Source: an uncultured Planctomycetaceae bacterium (GTDB lineage: Bacteria > Planctomycetota > Planctomycetia > Planctomycetales > Planctomycetaceae). Taken from it: a stretch of DNA of 60,933 bases. Position 1 is the first letter of the stretch; every line of letters starts with the position of its first letter. Positions 1 to 8,822 of this stretch are shown here, in pieces. Made by a program: the position numbers and the translations under genes. The stretch spans positions 1 to 60,933 of the forward strand of contig CALFSX010000321.1 in the NCBI GenBank assembly GCA_937916515.1, in the 5' to 3' direction. A model generated the notes under the pieces. It was given only the letters and a program-made list of their open reading frames with translations. It was not told the DNA's origin and searched no databases.

Positions 1-112
1 TGGTTGGTTGGTTGGTTGGTTGGTTGGTTGGTTGCAAGACATAGAACGCTGGAATCGCCGAGCCGCTCCGTTGTCGCTACGACCAACATGCGCGCACCGT
101 GCGCGCATCATT
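1..112 (+). repeat. Dispersed repeat A, copy 1, with TTGG microsatellite
   Basis: The first 35 bases are a TTGG tetranucleotide array of about eight units. It runs into a sequence shared with five other places in the window (near 16320, 38896, 48075, 50998 and 51147). The core reads GCAAGACATAGAACGCTGG, then a stretch containing CCGCTCCGTTGTCGCTACGA. The distal end is a 10-1-10 perfect palindrome at 88-108 (ATGCGCGCAC, C, GTGCGCGCAT). The microsatellite sits where other copies have GTGGTTGGCTG, so it looks like slippage expansion of that motif. The proximal hairpin seen in other copies is missing here or lies off the window. Confidence 0.85.
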
Positions 113-142
113 GACTCCAGCGAGGCGGTGCAAGGTCCGAAT

Positions 143-210
143 CAGCCGCAGGGCGTTAGCCCCGGTTTTGCGCCTGATCCGCAGGAACCGGGGCTAACGC
201 CCTGCGGCTG
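143..210. repeat. Large palindrome, two 25-bp perfect arms
   Basis: Positions 143-167 are the exact reverse complement of 186-210, with an 18-base spacer that itself holds a CCTG/CAGG inner stem (173-176 with 182-185). It lies between repeat A copy 1 and repeat B copy 1. In the other A-B pair (50878-51117, opposite strand) those two parts are joined by a short linker with no palindrome. This makes it look like a separate element inserted into the A-B composite. No ORF is associated with it. Confidence 0.9.
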
Positions 211-230
211 GTGGGGATCAACGGAAACTC

Positions 231-321
231 ACCATTTGAGCTGACGCTCAGAAACGCGACGACGTCGCTCAGAAAGCTTAACTCAACGTAAACAAGTTCG
301 CTGTTTTTAAAAGTCTAAGTT
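231..321 (+). repeat. Dispersed repeat B, copy 1
   Basis: This stretch matches the reverse complement of 50878-50970: ACCATTTGAGCTGACGCTCA, then GAAACG, CTCAACGT, AACAAGTTCGC and finally AAGTCTAAGTT. The last block overlaps the end of pheA and contains its stop codon (read on the minus strand as TAG). Confidence 0.8.
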
Positions 322-1514
322 AGTGGTTCGCTACGTGGGTACGATCCCAGAATTTCCAGACGGTCAGCCATAGCTTCCAGTTCAGCAAGAGTCTTCTTGA
401 TTTTCGCGTCAGAAACGTGACCTTCGAAGTCAAGAAAGAACAGGTAGCCAATTTCAGGCGATCGCAGGGGAAATGATTCGATCCATGTCAGGTTCACTTT
501 GCAACGCTTGAACACTTCCAGGGCGTCGGACAACGAGCCGGGTTTGTGAGGAATCTGCAGCAGGATTGCCGTTCGATCGTGCCCGGTGGCTTCGCCGACT
601 GAATCGCCAATGATGGCAAAGCGAGTCACGTTGTTGCGGTTGTCTTCAATCGATTCTGCCACAATCGGAATCGCATACTGGCTGGCCGCCTGCTGACTTG
701 CAACAGCGGCTGCTCCTGGTTTTTCCTGAGCCAGCTGTGCGGCCGTTGAAGTGCTGGTGACTTCAATTAGCCGGGCGTGAGCCATGTTTTTTGCCAACCA
801 GTCTCGGCATTGGCTGAGTGCCTGCGGCTTGCTGTAGATTTCAGTAATTTCACTGCGGTCGCAGCGTGCCAGCAAATTGTGATGAATGCTGATCTGCACT
901 TCACCGCAAATACGCAACGGCAGGCGAGTGAACATGTCCAGTGTGTCAACGATACGTCCGTCGGTACTGTTTTCGATGGGCACCAAACCAAAGTCAACGT
1001 GGCCTCGGTTTACTTCTTCAAAAACGGTTGCAATCGTGCTTACTGGTACAAGGTCTGCTGATTCTCCGAAACGATTGATGGCTGCCAGATGAGTAAAACT
1101 ATAGGCTGGCCCCAAATACGCAACTCGAGTGTTGCGAATTCGCTGACGTCCGGCGCTTAGCAGTGGGCGGAAAATGTACTTCAGTTCCGTTGTTGACAGC
1201 GGGCCTTTGCCGGCGCTATCCGCCAGTTCCCACAGTCGCATGTCGTCCTGCACGTTGAAAACGGCTTTGCGAGGCGAATCTGATTGAGCAATCTTTTCCA
1301 GAAACACTTCGACTCGTTCATTCATCAGATGAATCAACTTTTCGTCGATGCTGCTTAGCCGCTCATCGGGCGTCATGGTCGCCGCGCGACTGGCCTTGGG
1401 ACGGGGGGCTGGGGTCGGCTTCCTGGTTGTTTCAATGCTCGGCTTTGCAGTGGTTGCCTTTTTCTTTACGGCAACTTTCTTCTTGACCGGCGCTGTTGCC
1501 TTTTTCTTTGCCAT
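315..1514 (-). CDS. pheA: Bifunctional chorismate mutase/prephenate dehydratase (P-protein)
   Basis: 399 residues, cytoplasmic; makes phenylpyruvate from chorismate via prephenate for phenylalanine synthesis. I start at MAKKKAT (ATG at 1514) because GAGG lies 8 bases upstream; a longer ATG start nine codons earlier lacks this. Residues 2-45 are a Lys/Ala/Pro-rich basic tail not usual for the family. A chorismate-mutase-like helical region follows ([20 protein letters not shown]). The dehydratase domain shows [26 protein letters not shown] and the catalytic-type NNVTRF. The C-terminal ACT domain has [10 protein letters not shown], and WIESFP where the Phe-binding motif is usually ESRP. The mutase half looks divergent, so its activity is less sure than the dehydratase. 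The TAG stop lies inside repeat B. Confidence 0.93.
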   Translation of the reverse strand: MAKKKATAPVKKKVAVKKKATTAKPSIETTRKPTPAPRPKASRAATMTPDERLSSIDEKLIHLMNERVEVFLEKIAQSDSPRKAVFNVQDDMRLWELADSAGKGPLSTTELKYIFRPLLSAGRQRIRNTRVAYLGPAYSFTHLAAINRFGESADLVPVSTIATVFEEVNRGHVDFGLVPIENSTDGRIVDTLDMFTRLPLRICGEVQISIHHNLLARCDRSEITEIYSKPQALSQCRDWLAKNMAHARLIEVTSTSTAAQLAQEKPGAAAVASQQAASQYAIPIVAESIEDNRNNVTRFAIIGDSVGEATGHDRTAILLQIPHKPGSLSDALEVFKRCKVNLTWIESFPLRSPEIGYLFFLDFEGHVSDAKIKKTLAELEAMADRLEILGSYPRSEPLT

Positions 1515-1676
1515 GATGAACCTCAGACGATGGGCGTTCAAAAAATGATATGAACGAACGAATTTCAGGAAGGAACGGGACCCAAAGGGAGGAAATGTGA
1601 TCGCTTTGTCCCGCTTTAGTGCTTGTACAGGCCCGCAAAACGGAATTCAAGCAGCCTGTCGCAACCTTAGTCAAAG

Positions 1677-1703
1677 GTTGTTTTAAAGCCCGTCTAAAAC
1701 AAC
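1677..1703. promoter_or_regulatory. Inverted repeat with CIRCE geometry (9-N9-9)
   Basis: GTTGTTTTA (1677-1685), nine-base spacer, TAAAACAAC (1695-1703), a perfect match. The CIRCE operator of HrcA has the same 9-N9-9 layout but the sequence TTAGCACTC/GAGTGCTAA, so this is not CIRCE by sequence. It lies 163 bases upstream of pheA and 311 upstream of dnaK, and could serve either gene. Regulator unknown. Confidence 0.5.
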
Positions 1704-1740
1704 GATTGCCCGACTAATTCCAGCTCAGGAAAGACTGTCG

Positions 1741-1824
1741 TGCCAATGTGGCATTCATGATACTGGTGCCAAAATGGCACCTATCAGCCGGCGGTGAACT
1801 GCTGAAAGCCCTGCCAGTCTGGCA
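1741..1824. promoter_or_regulatory. Cluster of three TGCCA-N3-TGGCA palindromes upstream of dnaK
   Basis: Three copies of one 13-bp dyad: TGCCAATGTGGCA (1741-1753), GGTGCCAAAATGGCACC (1765-1781, arms extended to 7 bp) and TGCCAGTCTGGCA (1812-1824). The centres are 26 and 45 bases apart. The spacer triplet varies (ATG, AAA, GTC) while the arms stay constant, as expected for a dimeric repressor or activator site. I found no other copy in the intergenic parts of this window. A heat-shock operator for dnaK is the natural inference; the regulator is not known to me. Confidence 0.65.
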
Positions 1825-2014
1825 ACCAACTAGTGGCGTGGTGTTGTGGCATGATGCTTAACTTGTTGTTTAGTAGAGACTTGTGGTCAGTGCGGTTGTT
1901 TTGGCGCGCGTTGTGCAATCGGTGGGCTTGGCGAAAGTTCCTGCCCTCATCATCAAAACCAATCTGTTTTGCACATCAGCAAGACCAAATAAATAGTCAA
2001 TCAGGAGTCAGATC

Positions 2015-3913
2015 ATGGCAGTTTCCGGCGAAAAAATTATCGGCATCGACCTCGGCACCACAAACTCAGTGGTTTCCGTTATGGAAGGTGGCGAGCCCAA
2101 GGTTATCGCGAACCAGGAAGGCAGTCGCACAACTCCCAGTGTGATCGCGTTCACCGATAAGGGTGAAACTCTGGTCGGCGATCCTGCCAAGCGTCAAGCC
2201 GTCACCAACCCCACGAACACGATCTATTCGATCAAGCGATTCATGGGACGACGTCACAGCGAAGTTCAATCTGAAGAAAAGATTGTTCCTTACAAAGTAA
2301 TCGGTGGCGACAACGACTATGTGAAAGTCAATGTTAACGGCAAAGAACACACTCCCCCTGAAATTTCCGCGCTGGTACTGCGTAAGCTGAAAGAAGCTGC
2401 GGAAAGCTACCTTGGGCATAAGGTGAACAAAGCTGTTATTACGGTTCCCGCTTACTTCAACGATGCTCAGCGACAGGCTACAAAAGACGCCGGTCAGATT
2501 GCTGGACTTGAAGTGTCTCGAATTATTAATGAACCGACGGCTGCCGCTCTGGCTTACGGCCTGGACAAAAAGCAGGAAGAAAAGATTGTCGTTTTCGACC
2601 TTGGTGGCGGTACGTTTGACGTGTCGATTCTGGAAGTCGGCGACGAACTGGTGGAAGTTCTCAGCACTAACGGAGACACCCATCTGGGTGGTGACGACTT
2701 CGACGAAGTGTTGATTGGCCACATTGCAGATCAGTTCCAGAAGAGCGACGGCATCGACCTTCGCAAAGACCCCATGGCTTTGCAGCGGTTGCGCGAAGCG
2801 GCTGAAAAGGCCAAGAAAGAACTGTCTACGGCTCAGTCTTCTGACATCAACCTGCCCTTTATCACGGCTGACGCCACTGGTGCCAAGCACTTGCAGTTGT
2901 CGATTAGTCGAGGCGAATTTGAACGCCTGATTGATTCACTTGTGGAACGCTGCCGTGGTCCTGTTCAGAACGCATTGAAAGATGCAAAACTTACCAAAGC
3001 CGACATCAGCGAAGTTGTTTTGGTTGGCGGTTCAACCAGAGTGCCCAAGGTGCAGGCTCTGGTTAAGGAAATGTTTGGCAAAGAGCCTCATAAGGGAGTT
3101 AACCCGGACGAAGTTGTTTCTTTGGGAGCTGCCATTCAGGGCGGGATTATTTCCGGCGACGTTAAAGACGTGGTTTTGCTGGACGTAACTCCACTGTCTT
3201 TGGGAATTGAAACCGAAGGTGGCATCATGACCACGTTGGTGGAACGTAACACAACGATTCCAACAACCAAGTCGGAAACCTTTTCGACAGCAGCAGACAA
3301 CCAGCCAGCGGTAACTGTTCGAGTATTCCAGGGCGAACGCCGCATGGCAGTCGACAACCGGTTGCTGGACCAGTTTGACCTGAAAGATCTGCCGCCAGCT
3401 CCTCGCGGAGTTCCTCAGATTGAAGTGAAGTTCGACATCGACGTAAACGGCATTCTGAGCGTTTCTGCGAAAGATAAGGCCACCGGTAAAGAACACAGCG
3501 TTCAGATTAAGCAGTCCAGCGGATTGTCGGACGAAGAAATCGAACGTATGCGTAAAGACGGCGAAGCTCACGCCGAAGAAGACAAGAAGAAGGAAGAACT
3601 GGCGAAGGCTCGCAACGAAGCCTCCACTCTGGTTCATCAAACAGAAAAGACGCTGAAAGAACACGAAGACAAGCTGGACGAATCTTCAAAGAACGCCATC
3701 AACGCGTCCTGCGACAAGGTTAAAAAGGCTGCTGAAGGCGACGACGCTTCAGCCATCAAAAGTGCTCTGGAAGAACTCGCTCAGGCAAGCCAGGCGTTGT
3801 TTCAGCACATGCAGGCCGGTGCCGGTGAGGCAGGCGACGGCGAAGCCGCTGGAGCCACCGCAGGTGCGGGTGACGACGATATTATTGATGCAGACTTCGA
3901 AAAGAAGGAGTAA
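2015..3913 (+). CDS. dnaK: Chaperone protein DnaK (Hsp70)
   Basis: 632 residues, normal for the family; an ATP-driven chaperone that binds exposed hydrophobic stretches and works with DnaJ, GrpE and ClpB. The N-terminal nucleotide-binding domain shows [66 protein letters not shown] and [14 protein letters not shown]. The hydrophobic linker [15 protein letters not shown] precedes the substrate domain. The tail is Gly/Ala-rich and ends [19 protein letters not shown] lies nine bases before the ATG. No dnaJ or grpE is adjacent; a Uma2-type gene and clpB follow on the same strand. The upstream palindrome cluster is the likely control site. Confidence 0.98.
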   Translation: MAVSGEKIIGIDLGTTNSVVSVMEGGEPKVIANQEGSRTTPSVIAFTDKGETLVGDPAKRQAVTNPTNTIYSIKRFMGRRHSEVQSEEKIVPYKVIGGDNDYVKVNVNGKEHTPPEISALVLRKLKEAAESYLGHKVNKAVITVPAYFNDAQRQATKDAGQIAGLEVSRIINEPTAAALAYGLDKKQEEKIVVFDLGGGTFDVSILEVGDELVEVLSTNGDTHLGGDDFDEVLIGHIADQFQKSDGIDLRKDPMALQRLREAAEKAKKELSTAQSSDINLPFITADATGAKHLQLSISRGEFERLIDSLVERCRGPVQNALKDAKLTKADISEVVLVGGSTRVPKVQALVKEMFGKEPHKGVNPDEVVSLGAAIQGGIISGDVKDVVLLDVTPLSLGIETEGGIMTTLVERNTTIPTTKSETFSTAADNQPAVTVRVFQGERRMAVDNRLLDQFDLKDLPPAPRGVPQIEVKFDIDVNGILSVSAKDKATGKEHSVQIKQSSGLSDEEIERMRKDGEAHAEEDKKKEELAKARNEASTLVHQTEKTLKEHEDKLDESSKNAINASCDKVKKAAEGDDASAIKSALEELAQASQALFQHMQAGAGEAGDGEAAGATAGAGDDDIIDADFEKKE

Positions 3914-3927
3914 CAGAGGAATATTGG

Positions 3928-3959
3928 CGGTGGCCGCGAGTTTTGAATCGCGGCCACCG
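3928..3959. terminator. Stem-loop after dnaK
   Basis: CGGTGGCCGCGA (3928-3939) pairs perfectly with TCGCGGCCACCG (3948-3959) around an eight-base loop, 14 bases after the dnaK stop. No T-run follows, so it may be an RNA-end stabiliser or a weak terminator before the Uma2 gene. Confidence 0.6.
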
Positions 3960-3998
3960 ACTGGCAAATCGTCTTCTGCCCTGCGCTAAGGTACGACC

Positions 3999-4598
3999 AT
4001 GGCAACTGTGACTCCAGCACTGACTGCTGACGAGTACATCGAACTTGAACGGACGACCGGCGAGCGAAATGAGCTTCGTAATGGAGAGGCGATTCCTGCG
4101 GTTGGCGGCAGCGGAAATCATTCACTCATTATTGTCAGTATTAGTTCAGAACTGTACGCTCGCCTGAAGCCAACTGGCCAACGAGTTCATTCGACTGAGA
4201 TGCGAATCGCAGTGCCAGACGGCGACAGCACTTCGTTTACCTACGCAGATGTAGTTGTCCCGGATGGCCGGGAAATCTACACTGCGACCAAAGATACGCT
4301 TACCAACCCAATGCTCATTGTCGAAGTGTTGTCACCTTCAGCCGAAGGCTATGACCGTGGCGAAAAATTCGACAACTATTGCACAATCGACACCTTTCGT
4401 GAGTACCTGCTGGTTTCGCAAAACAAGCCCAACGTAACTCAGTTTGTAAAACGTGACGGCAATTGGCTGCGGTTTCTGCACACCGATCCCAACGGCTCGA
4501 TCAACATCGAATCACTCAACTGCCAGATCGCCATGGCAGATATCTACGCTCAGGTTGACTTCACAAAGACCGACAACGCCAATGGCACGTCGACCTGA
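3999..4598 (+). CDS. Uma2 family protein (DUF820, PD-(D/E)XK nuclease fold)
   Basis: 199 residues. The family has a restriction-endonuclease-like fold and no settled biological role; it is greatly expanded in cyanobacteria and planctomycetes. The usual marks are present: TADEYIELE near the start, YADVVVPDG, LIVEVLSPSAEGYDRGEKF and TFREYLLV. The likely metal-binding set is Asp in YADVVV, Glu in IVEVLS and Lys in EKFDNY. It lies 85 bases after dnaK and 162 before clpB on the same strand, an odd place for this family. Whether it is cotranscribed with the chaperones cannot be told from sequence. The fold is fairly certain; nuclease activity is inferred. Confidence 0.85.
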   Translation: MATVTPALTADEYIELERTTGERNELRNGEAIPAVGGSGNHSLIIVSISSELYARLKPTGQRVHSTEMRIAVPDGDSTSFTYADVVVPDGREIYTATKDTLTNPMLIVEVLSPSAEGYDRGEKFDNYCTIDTFREYLLVSQNKPNVTQFVKRDGNWLRFLHTDPNGSINIESLNCQIAMADIYAQVDFTKTDNANGTST

Positions 4599-4760
4599 TT
4601 AACGCAGCGTCGAATTTTAAAATCCCATTCAACTTTGCGCTTCCGTTGCGCGCGGAGCTTTCCCACCAAACACACGTTTACACAATCGGTTGCAACGCTC
4701 CCCATCCGCCTGCATCTGAAAACTGCCCCACTGAAAACACTCGCAAGGAGTTCCCGTCCC

Positions 4761-7376
4761 ATGGCCTTTAACCCTGAAAAACTTACTGTCAAAGCCAGTC
4801 AGGCAATCCGCAATGCTCAGGAAATGGCAGAAGCGAAGCAACATCGCTTCATTCGCCCTTTACACCTGTTGAAGGCCTTGTTGGATGAAACCGATGGCAT
4901 CATGAAACCGCTGCTGCAGCGAATCGGTGCAAATGTTGCCCAGTTGAATAACATGGTCGATGGCGAACTGGGCCGACTGCCCCAGTCATCGGGAAGTGAA
5001 TCGATTGGAGCTGGCCCGGAAACCGTCAAGGTGCTTAATGCTGCCGATAAGCAAGCCAGCAGTATGGGAGACGAATACCTGTCGACCGAACACCTGTTGA
5101 TCGCGTTGACTCAAGTGGAAGACCAGGCCAAACGACTGCTAAACTTAAACGCGATCAACGAAGCTGACATTCTGGAAGCACTGAAAGAAGTGCGTGGAGG
5201 ACAAACCGTGACTGACCAAAATCCCGAAGAGAAATACCAGGCCCTGGAAAAGTACGGAGTCGATCTTGTTCAGGCAGCTCGCGATGGCAAAATCGATCCG
5301 GTAATTGGTCGCGATACGGAAATCCGACGCGTTATTCAGGTGTTGTCCCGACGTCGCAAAAACAACCCCGTGCTGATTGGTGAACCGGGCGTCGGTAAGA
5401 CAGCCATCGTCGAAGGGCTCGCCCACCGCATTGTTCTGGGTGACGTGCCGACAAACCTGAAAAACAAGAAAGTCTTTTCACTGGATCTGGGTGCCCTTGT
5501 GGCGGGAGCCAAGTATCGCGGTGAATTTGAAGATCGCCTGAAGGCTGTACTGAAAGAAGTCACGGATTCCAACGGCCAGATCATCATGTTTATTGACGAA
5601 CTGCATACCGTTGTGGGTGCCGGAAACAGCGAAGGGGCGATGGATGCGTCGAACCTGCTGAAGCCCGCGCTGGCTCGAGGCGAGCTGCATTGCGTTGGAG
5701 CAACCACTCTTGACGAGTATCGCAAGCACATCGAAAAAGACCCAGCTCTGGAACGCCGTTTTCAACCGGTGGTCGTTCAGGAACCAAACGTTGAAGACAC
5801 AATCAGCATTCTGCGCGGACTGAAAGATCGTTACGAAACTCACCATGGAGTTCGCATAACGGACGATTCCATTATTGCCGCGGCTACTCTGTCAGACCGC
5901 TACATCAGCGACCGTTTTTTGCCGGACAAGGCGATTGACCTGGTGGACGAAGCGGCCAGCCGTCTGCGCATGGAAATCGATTCGATGCCCGCAGAAATCG
6001 ACGAAGCGACTCGCACGCTGACTCGCATGCAGATTGAAGCGGCGGCGTTGGAACGTGAAACCAGTGGCGACAGCAAAGAACGTCTTTCTGAATTGCGTCG
6101 CCAAATTGCTGAAAACGAAGAATCGACCAACCAGTTGAAAGCAAAGTGGGAAGCCGAAAAGGCAGCCATTTCAGGGTTGAAGCCGCTTCGAGAAGAAATC
6201 GAAAAGCTACGAACAATCTCGACTCAAGCGTTTGCTCGTGCTCAACAAACAAACAGCAACGAAGACTATCAGGAAGCGTATGAATCCAGTGAGAAGCTGA
6301 AGGCGTCGGAAGCTCGGCTGGCTGAAATGGAACAGAAATCTGCAGAGCTGAACGAGGATCCAGACAGTCGGCTGCTGCGAGAAGAAGTTACCGAAGAAGA
6401 CATCGCTCGCGTTGTCAGCTTATGGACGGGCGTGCCAGTGTCGCGAATGATGCAGGGCGAACGCGAAAAGCTGTTGCGGATGGAAACCGAAATTCACAAA
6501 CGCATGATCAACCAGCACGAAGCGGTGGAAGCGGTTTCCAACGCCGTTCGCCGAGCACGATCGGGCATGCAGGATCCTAACCGTCCCATCGGGTCATTCA
6601 TGTTTCTGGGGCCAACCGGCGTCGGCAAAACTGAACTGTGTAAAGCGTTGGCCGGCTTCCTGTTCGATGACGAACGCAGCATGGTACGTATCGACATGAG
6701 CGAATTCATGGAACGCCACAGTGTTGCACGGCTTATCGGTGCACCTCCTGGTTATGTCGGTTACGAAGAAGGTGGTCGACTGACGGAAGCTGTGCGACGT
6801 AACCCGTATTGCGTGATTCTGCTGGACGAAGTTGAAAAAGCTCATCGTGACGTCTTCAATATCCTGTTGCAACTTCTGGACGACGGTCGTTTGACGGACA
6901 GTCAAGGCCGCACGGTCGATTTCAGCAACTGCATTATCGTGATGACAAGCAACATCGGCAGCCAGACAATTATGGAACTGTCCGGCGAAGGTGCGGATTC
7001 AAAGGAAATTCACAACCGCTGCATGGATGCTCTGCAGCAACACTTTCTGCCGGAGTTTCTGAACCGAATTGACGAAGTGATTGTGTTCCAGCCATTGGGA
7101 CGCGATGAAATTCGCGAGATCGTTGACCTGCAGGTGCAGCATCTGAACAAGCAGCTGGCAGGTAACGGTTACACGTTGGAAATCAGCGATGCGGCCAAAC
7201 AATTGCTGGCCAACGAAGGCTACGACCCAAAGTATGGAGCTCGCCCACTAAAGCGAGTTATCCAGCAGCGATTGCAGAACTCACTGGCGAACGAAATTCT
7301 GGCAGGCAACTTCCCGGAAGGTTCCTGCATCCACATCGACGCCGCCGCCGACGGTTTCATTTTTCAGGCGAAGTAG
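4761..7376 (+). CDS. clpB: ATP-dependent disaggregase ClpB (Hsp100)
   Basis: 871 residues. Hexameric AAA+ unfoldase that pulls proteins out of aggregates together with DnaK. I start at [12 protein letters not shown] because AAGGAG lies ten bases upstream; the frame stays open to 4635, but that extension does not resemble the family. Order: N-domain with two Clp_N repeats (about 1-145), NBD1 with GEPGVGKT and [13 protein letters not shown], a coiled-coil middle domain (about 400-525, [20 protein letters not shown]), NBD2 with [15 protein letters not shown] and [11 protein letters not shown], then the C-terminal lid. The middle domain marks it as ClpB rather than ClpA or ClpC. No TGCCA palindrome is seen in its own upstream region. 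Confidence 0.98.
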   Translation: MAFNPEKLTVKASQAIRNAQEMAEAKQHRFIRPLHLLKALLDETDGIMKPLLQRIGANVAQLNNMVDGELGRLPQSSGSESIGAGPETVKVLNAADKQASSMGDEYLSTEHLLIALTQVEDQAKRLLNLNAINEADILEALKEVRGGQTVTDQNPEEKYQALEKYGVDLVQAARDGKIDPVIGRDTEIRRVIQVLSRRRKNNPVLIGEPGVGKTAIVEGLAHRIVLGDVPTNLKNKKVFSLDLGALVAGAKYRGEFEDRLKAVLKEVTDSNGQIIMFIDELHTVVGAGNSEGAMDASNLLKPALARGELHCVGATTLDEYRKHIEKDPALERRFQPVVVQEPNVEDTISILRGLKDRYETHHGVRITDDSIIAAATLSDRYISDRFLPDKAIDLVDEAASRLRMEIDSMPAEIDEATRTLTRMQIEAAALERETSGDSKERLSELRRQIAENEESTNQLKAKWEAEKAAISGLKPLREEIEKLRTISTQAFARAQQTNSNEDYQEAYESSEKLKASEARLAEMEQKSAELNEDPDSRLLREEVTEEDIARVVSLWTGVPVSRMMQGEREKLLRMETEIHKRMINQHEAVEAVSNAVRRARSGMQDPNRPIGSFMFLGPTGVGKTELCKALAGFLFDDERSMVRIDMSEFMERHSVARLIGAPPGYVGYEEGGRLTEAVRRNPYCVILLDEVEKAHRDVFNILLQLLDDGRLTDSQGRTVDFSNCIIVMTSNIGSQTIMELSGEGADSKEIHNRCMDALQQHFLPEFLNRIDEVIVFQPLGRDEIREIVDLQVQHLNKQLAGNGYTLEISDAAKQLLANEGYDPKYGARPLKRVIQQRLQNSLANEILAGNFPEGSCIHIDAAADGFIFQAK

Positions 7377-7515
7377 GGATTTAGCTCGTTGCATGGATCT
7401 GGCCGAACGGGCTTAGATTCATGCAATGGCCAACTTTATCGACCGCGAAAACGACGAACTTCGCAAGAATCTTAATAGCTGTCGCGAATTAACTTCTCTA
7501 TTCGCGTTCAAGGTG

Positions 7516-7577
7516 GGGCCGGTTCCTACCGGACGTCTAAGAGCCAACTTGCTTTGTCGGCAGGTAGGAACCGGCCC
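7516..7577. repeat. Inverted repeat between convergent genes
   Basis: GGGCCGGTTCCTACC (7516-7530) and GGTAGGAACCGGCCC (7563-7577) are perfect 15-bp arms around 32 bases. It lies between the ends of clpB and the minus-strand membrane protein gene. It could act as a two-way terminator, or be another dispersed palindromic element; only one copy is in the window. Confidence 0.8.
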
Positions 7578-7653
7578 TGCGAAAGTTGATTCGGTCTGTT
7601 TTTGAGTAGCTTTTTTCCCGTAGTTTGCTTCTCTCGCGGGGCCAGAGATCGTT

Positions 7654-8415
7654 TTATCCCAGATGGTTTCTGGGCATGGCGGATTGAGGGTTGCGGATGT
7701 ATTTGCCGAACGCGTTGATGACGTTGGCGTACATCACGAAGACGACCAATCCATAGATCATGGCAAAAACCATGAACAAAAGAACGCCGATGTTTGTGAA
7801 TGCCATACCGCGTTGTCCACCAACGAAACTCGGTGCGAAACCGCCGAAAACTGCAACGACAGCAATGATCGCTCCAACGATCAGCAGTATTAGAACTCGA
7901 CGAGCGCGTCTGGTCATATCCGGTCGTTGCATGTAAGTTCCCAGCTTTTGCAAAAACACCATAAGCAGCACGGTTGCGATTGCCGGAATCACCAATGTGA
8001 ACATCCAGTTAGCTCCCAGCCCCCCGGCAATAAATCTGCCAAAGTAGACGAATGCAACGCTGACAGCCTGAATCGCTGCACTGACGACAATCCACGCTTT
8101 GGCGCCGGATTCAGAGGGGACGGTTGTGCAAAGAAATCTGCCGACCAGCGACATCACGCCAACAAGAATGCCAAAAATTCCGAAAGCCAAAATGAAGTTT
8201 CCGAATACCAACGCGCCTGCTCCACGGCTCGCAAGTATGCCGAATCCGGCTCCAGCAAATCCCAGCAGCACCTGCAACAGGATTGCCACGTAGATCATGG
8301 TCAGCCCTGTTCCTGTCATCTTCAGGCTCGCAAAGTCAACCCCTGAGTTTTCATCATAAGGCAGCACAACGTCACCTTTAACGGTCGGTGCTGCAAACGG
8401 GTTATGTTCGTTCAT
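7654..8415 (-). CDS. Multi-pass membrane protein, planctomycete NPFAAP type
   Basis: 253 residues from MNEHNPFAAP (ATG at 8415); an upstream in-frame ATG would add 28 polar residues that look non-coding. The start motif NPFAAPTVKGD resembles the NPYAPP-like opening of many planctomycete membrane proteins. About six hydrophobic segments follow, for example MIYVAILLQVLLGFAGAGFGIL, LVFGNFILAFGIFGILVG and IGVLLFMVFAMIYGLVVFVMY (each quoted in part). The C-terminus is short and cytoplasmic-looking. No catalytic motif is seen and I do not recognise a function. It is convergent with clpB. Confidence 0.75.
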   Translation of the reverse strand: MNEHNPFAAPTVKGDVVLPYDENSGVDFASLKMTGTGLTMIYVAILLQVLLGFAGAGFGILASRGAGALVFGNFILAFGIFGILVGVMSLVGRFLCTTVPSESGAKAWIVVSAAIQAVSVAFVYFGRFIAGGLGANWMFTLVIPAIATVLLMVFLQKLGTYMQRPDMTRRARRVLILLIVGAIIAVVAVFGGFAPSFVGGQRGMAFTNIGVLLFMVFAMIYGLVVFVMYANVINAFGKYIRNPQSAMPRNHLG

Positions 8416-8822
8416 TCTGCATCTGCCTGTTTGAGTGCCGAAAGCTGAATTGCCGGGGGACGTTGGAAAATTCCGCTCGTACTGGTGGATCTGTCCCACT
8501 ACTGCGTCTTTTAGGCCCTCGGTGATTGGTTTTCAAACGTCAGGTGCGATCAGATCCGATTTCGGCACGTGAGACTGTGACGTTCAGGGGCATTCGTTGT
8601 GGTTTGAACGGCTGCTAGGAATTGTGTTCGCTTTTGGGCAAAGGCCTTCCCCGCAGGACTTGTCTTTCACAATCATCGCTGAACGCGACTGTTGGATTCA
8701 GTCTCAACGCCTGCCGTGCAAGTTCGCCTAAAGTGTGAAAATGCTCGCTAAAACGGTCTGCCCAGTTCGATTATTCGAGGTAACCGGGGTGTCGATTTGA
8801 ATTGTTGGTCGCGGATTCTAAC
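8416..8822. other. Divergent intergenic region, nothing distinct seen
   Basis: About 400 bases between the membrane protein and aldehyde dehydrogenase genes. It must hold promoters for both, but I see no clear promoter pair, dyad or conserved RNA. Confidence 0.6.

Larger units (their letters stand above)
1515..2014. other. Divergent control region between pheA and dnaK
   Basis: A 500-base gap between divergently transcribed genes. It holds a 9-N9-9 inverted repeat (1677-1703) and three short palindromes (1741-1753, 1765-1781, 1812-1824), listed separately. The last 190 bases before dnaK show no further dyad that I can see. Open frames crossing this gap match no family. Confidence 0.8.

Noticed and set aside
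131-145. tRNA T-loop-like GGTCCGAATC
   Set aside because: No acceptor, anticodon or D arm around it; it belongs to the linker between repeat A and the palindrome.
8-244. 78-residue open frame at the window start
   Set aside because: It is a translation of the TTGG array, repeat A and the palindrome. The same peptide wording (NRRAAPLSLR) appears from other repeat copies.
1775-1790. Sigma-54 promoter (TGGCAC)
   Set aside because: The TTGC half is not present at the required spacing; TGGCA is explained by the palindrome.
2066-2890. 274-residue minus-strand open frame opposite dnaK
   Set aside because: Antisense shadow of a strongly conserved gene, a known artefact for dnaK.
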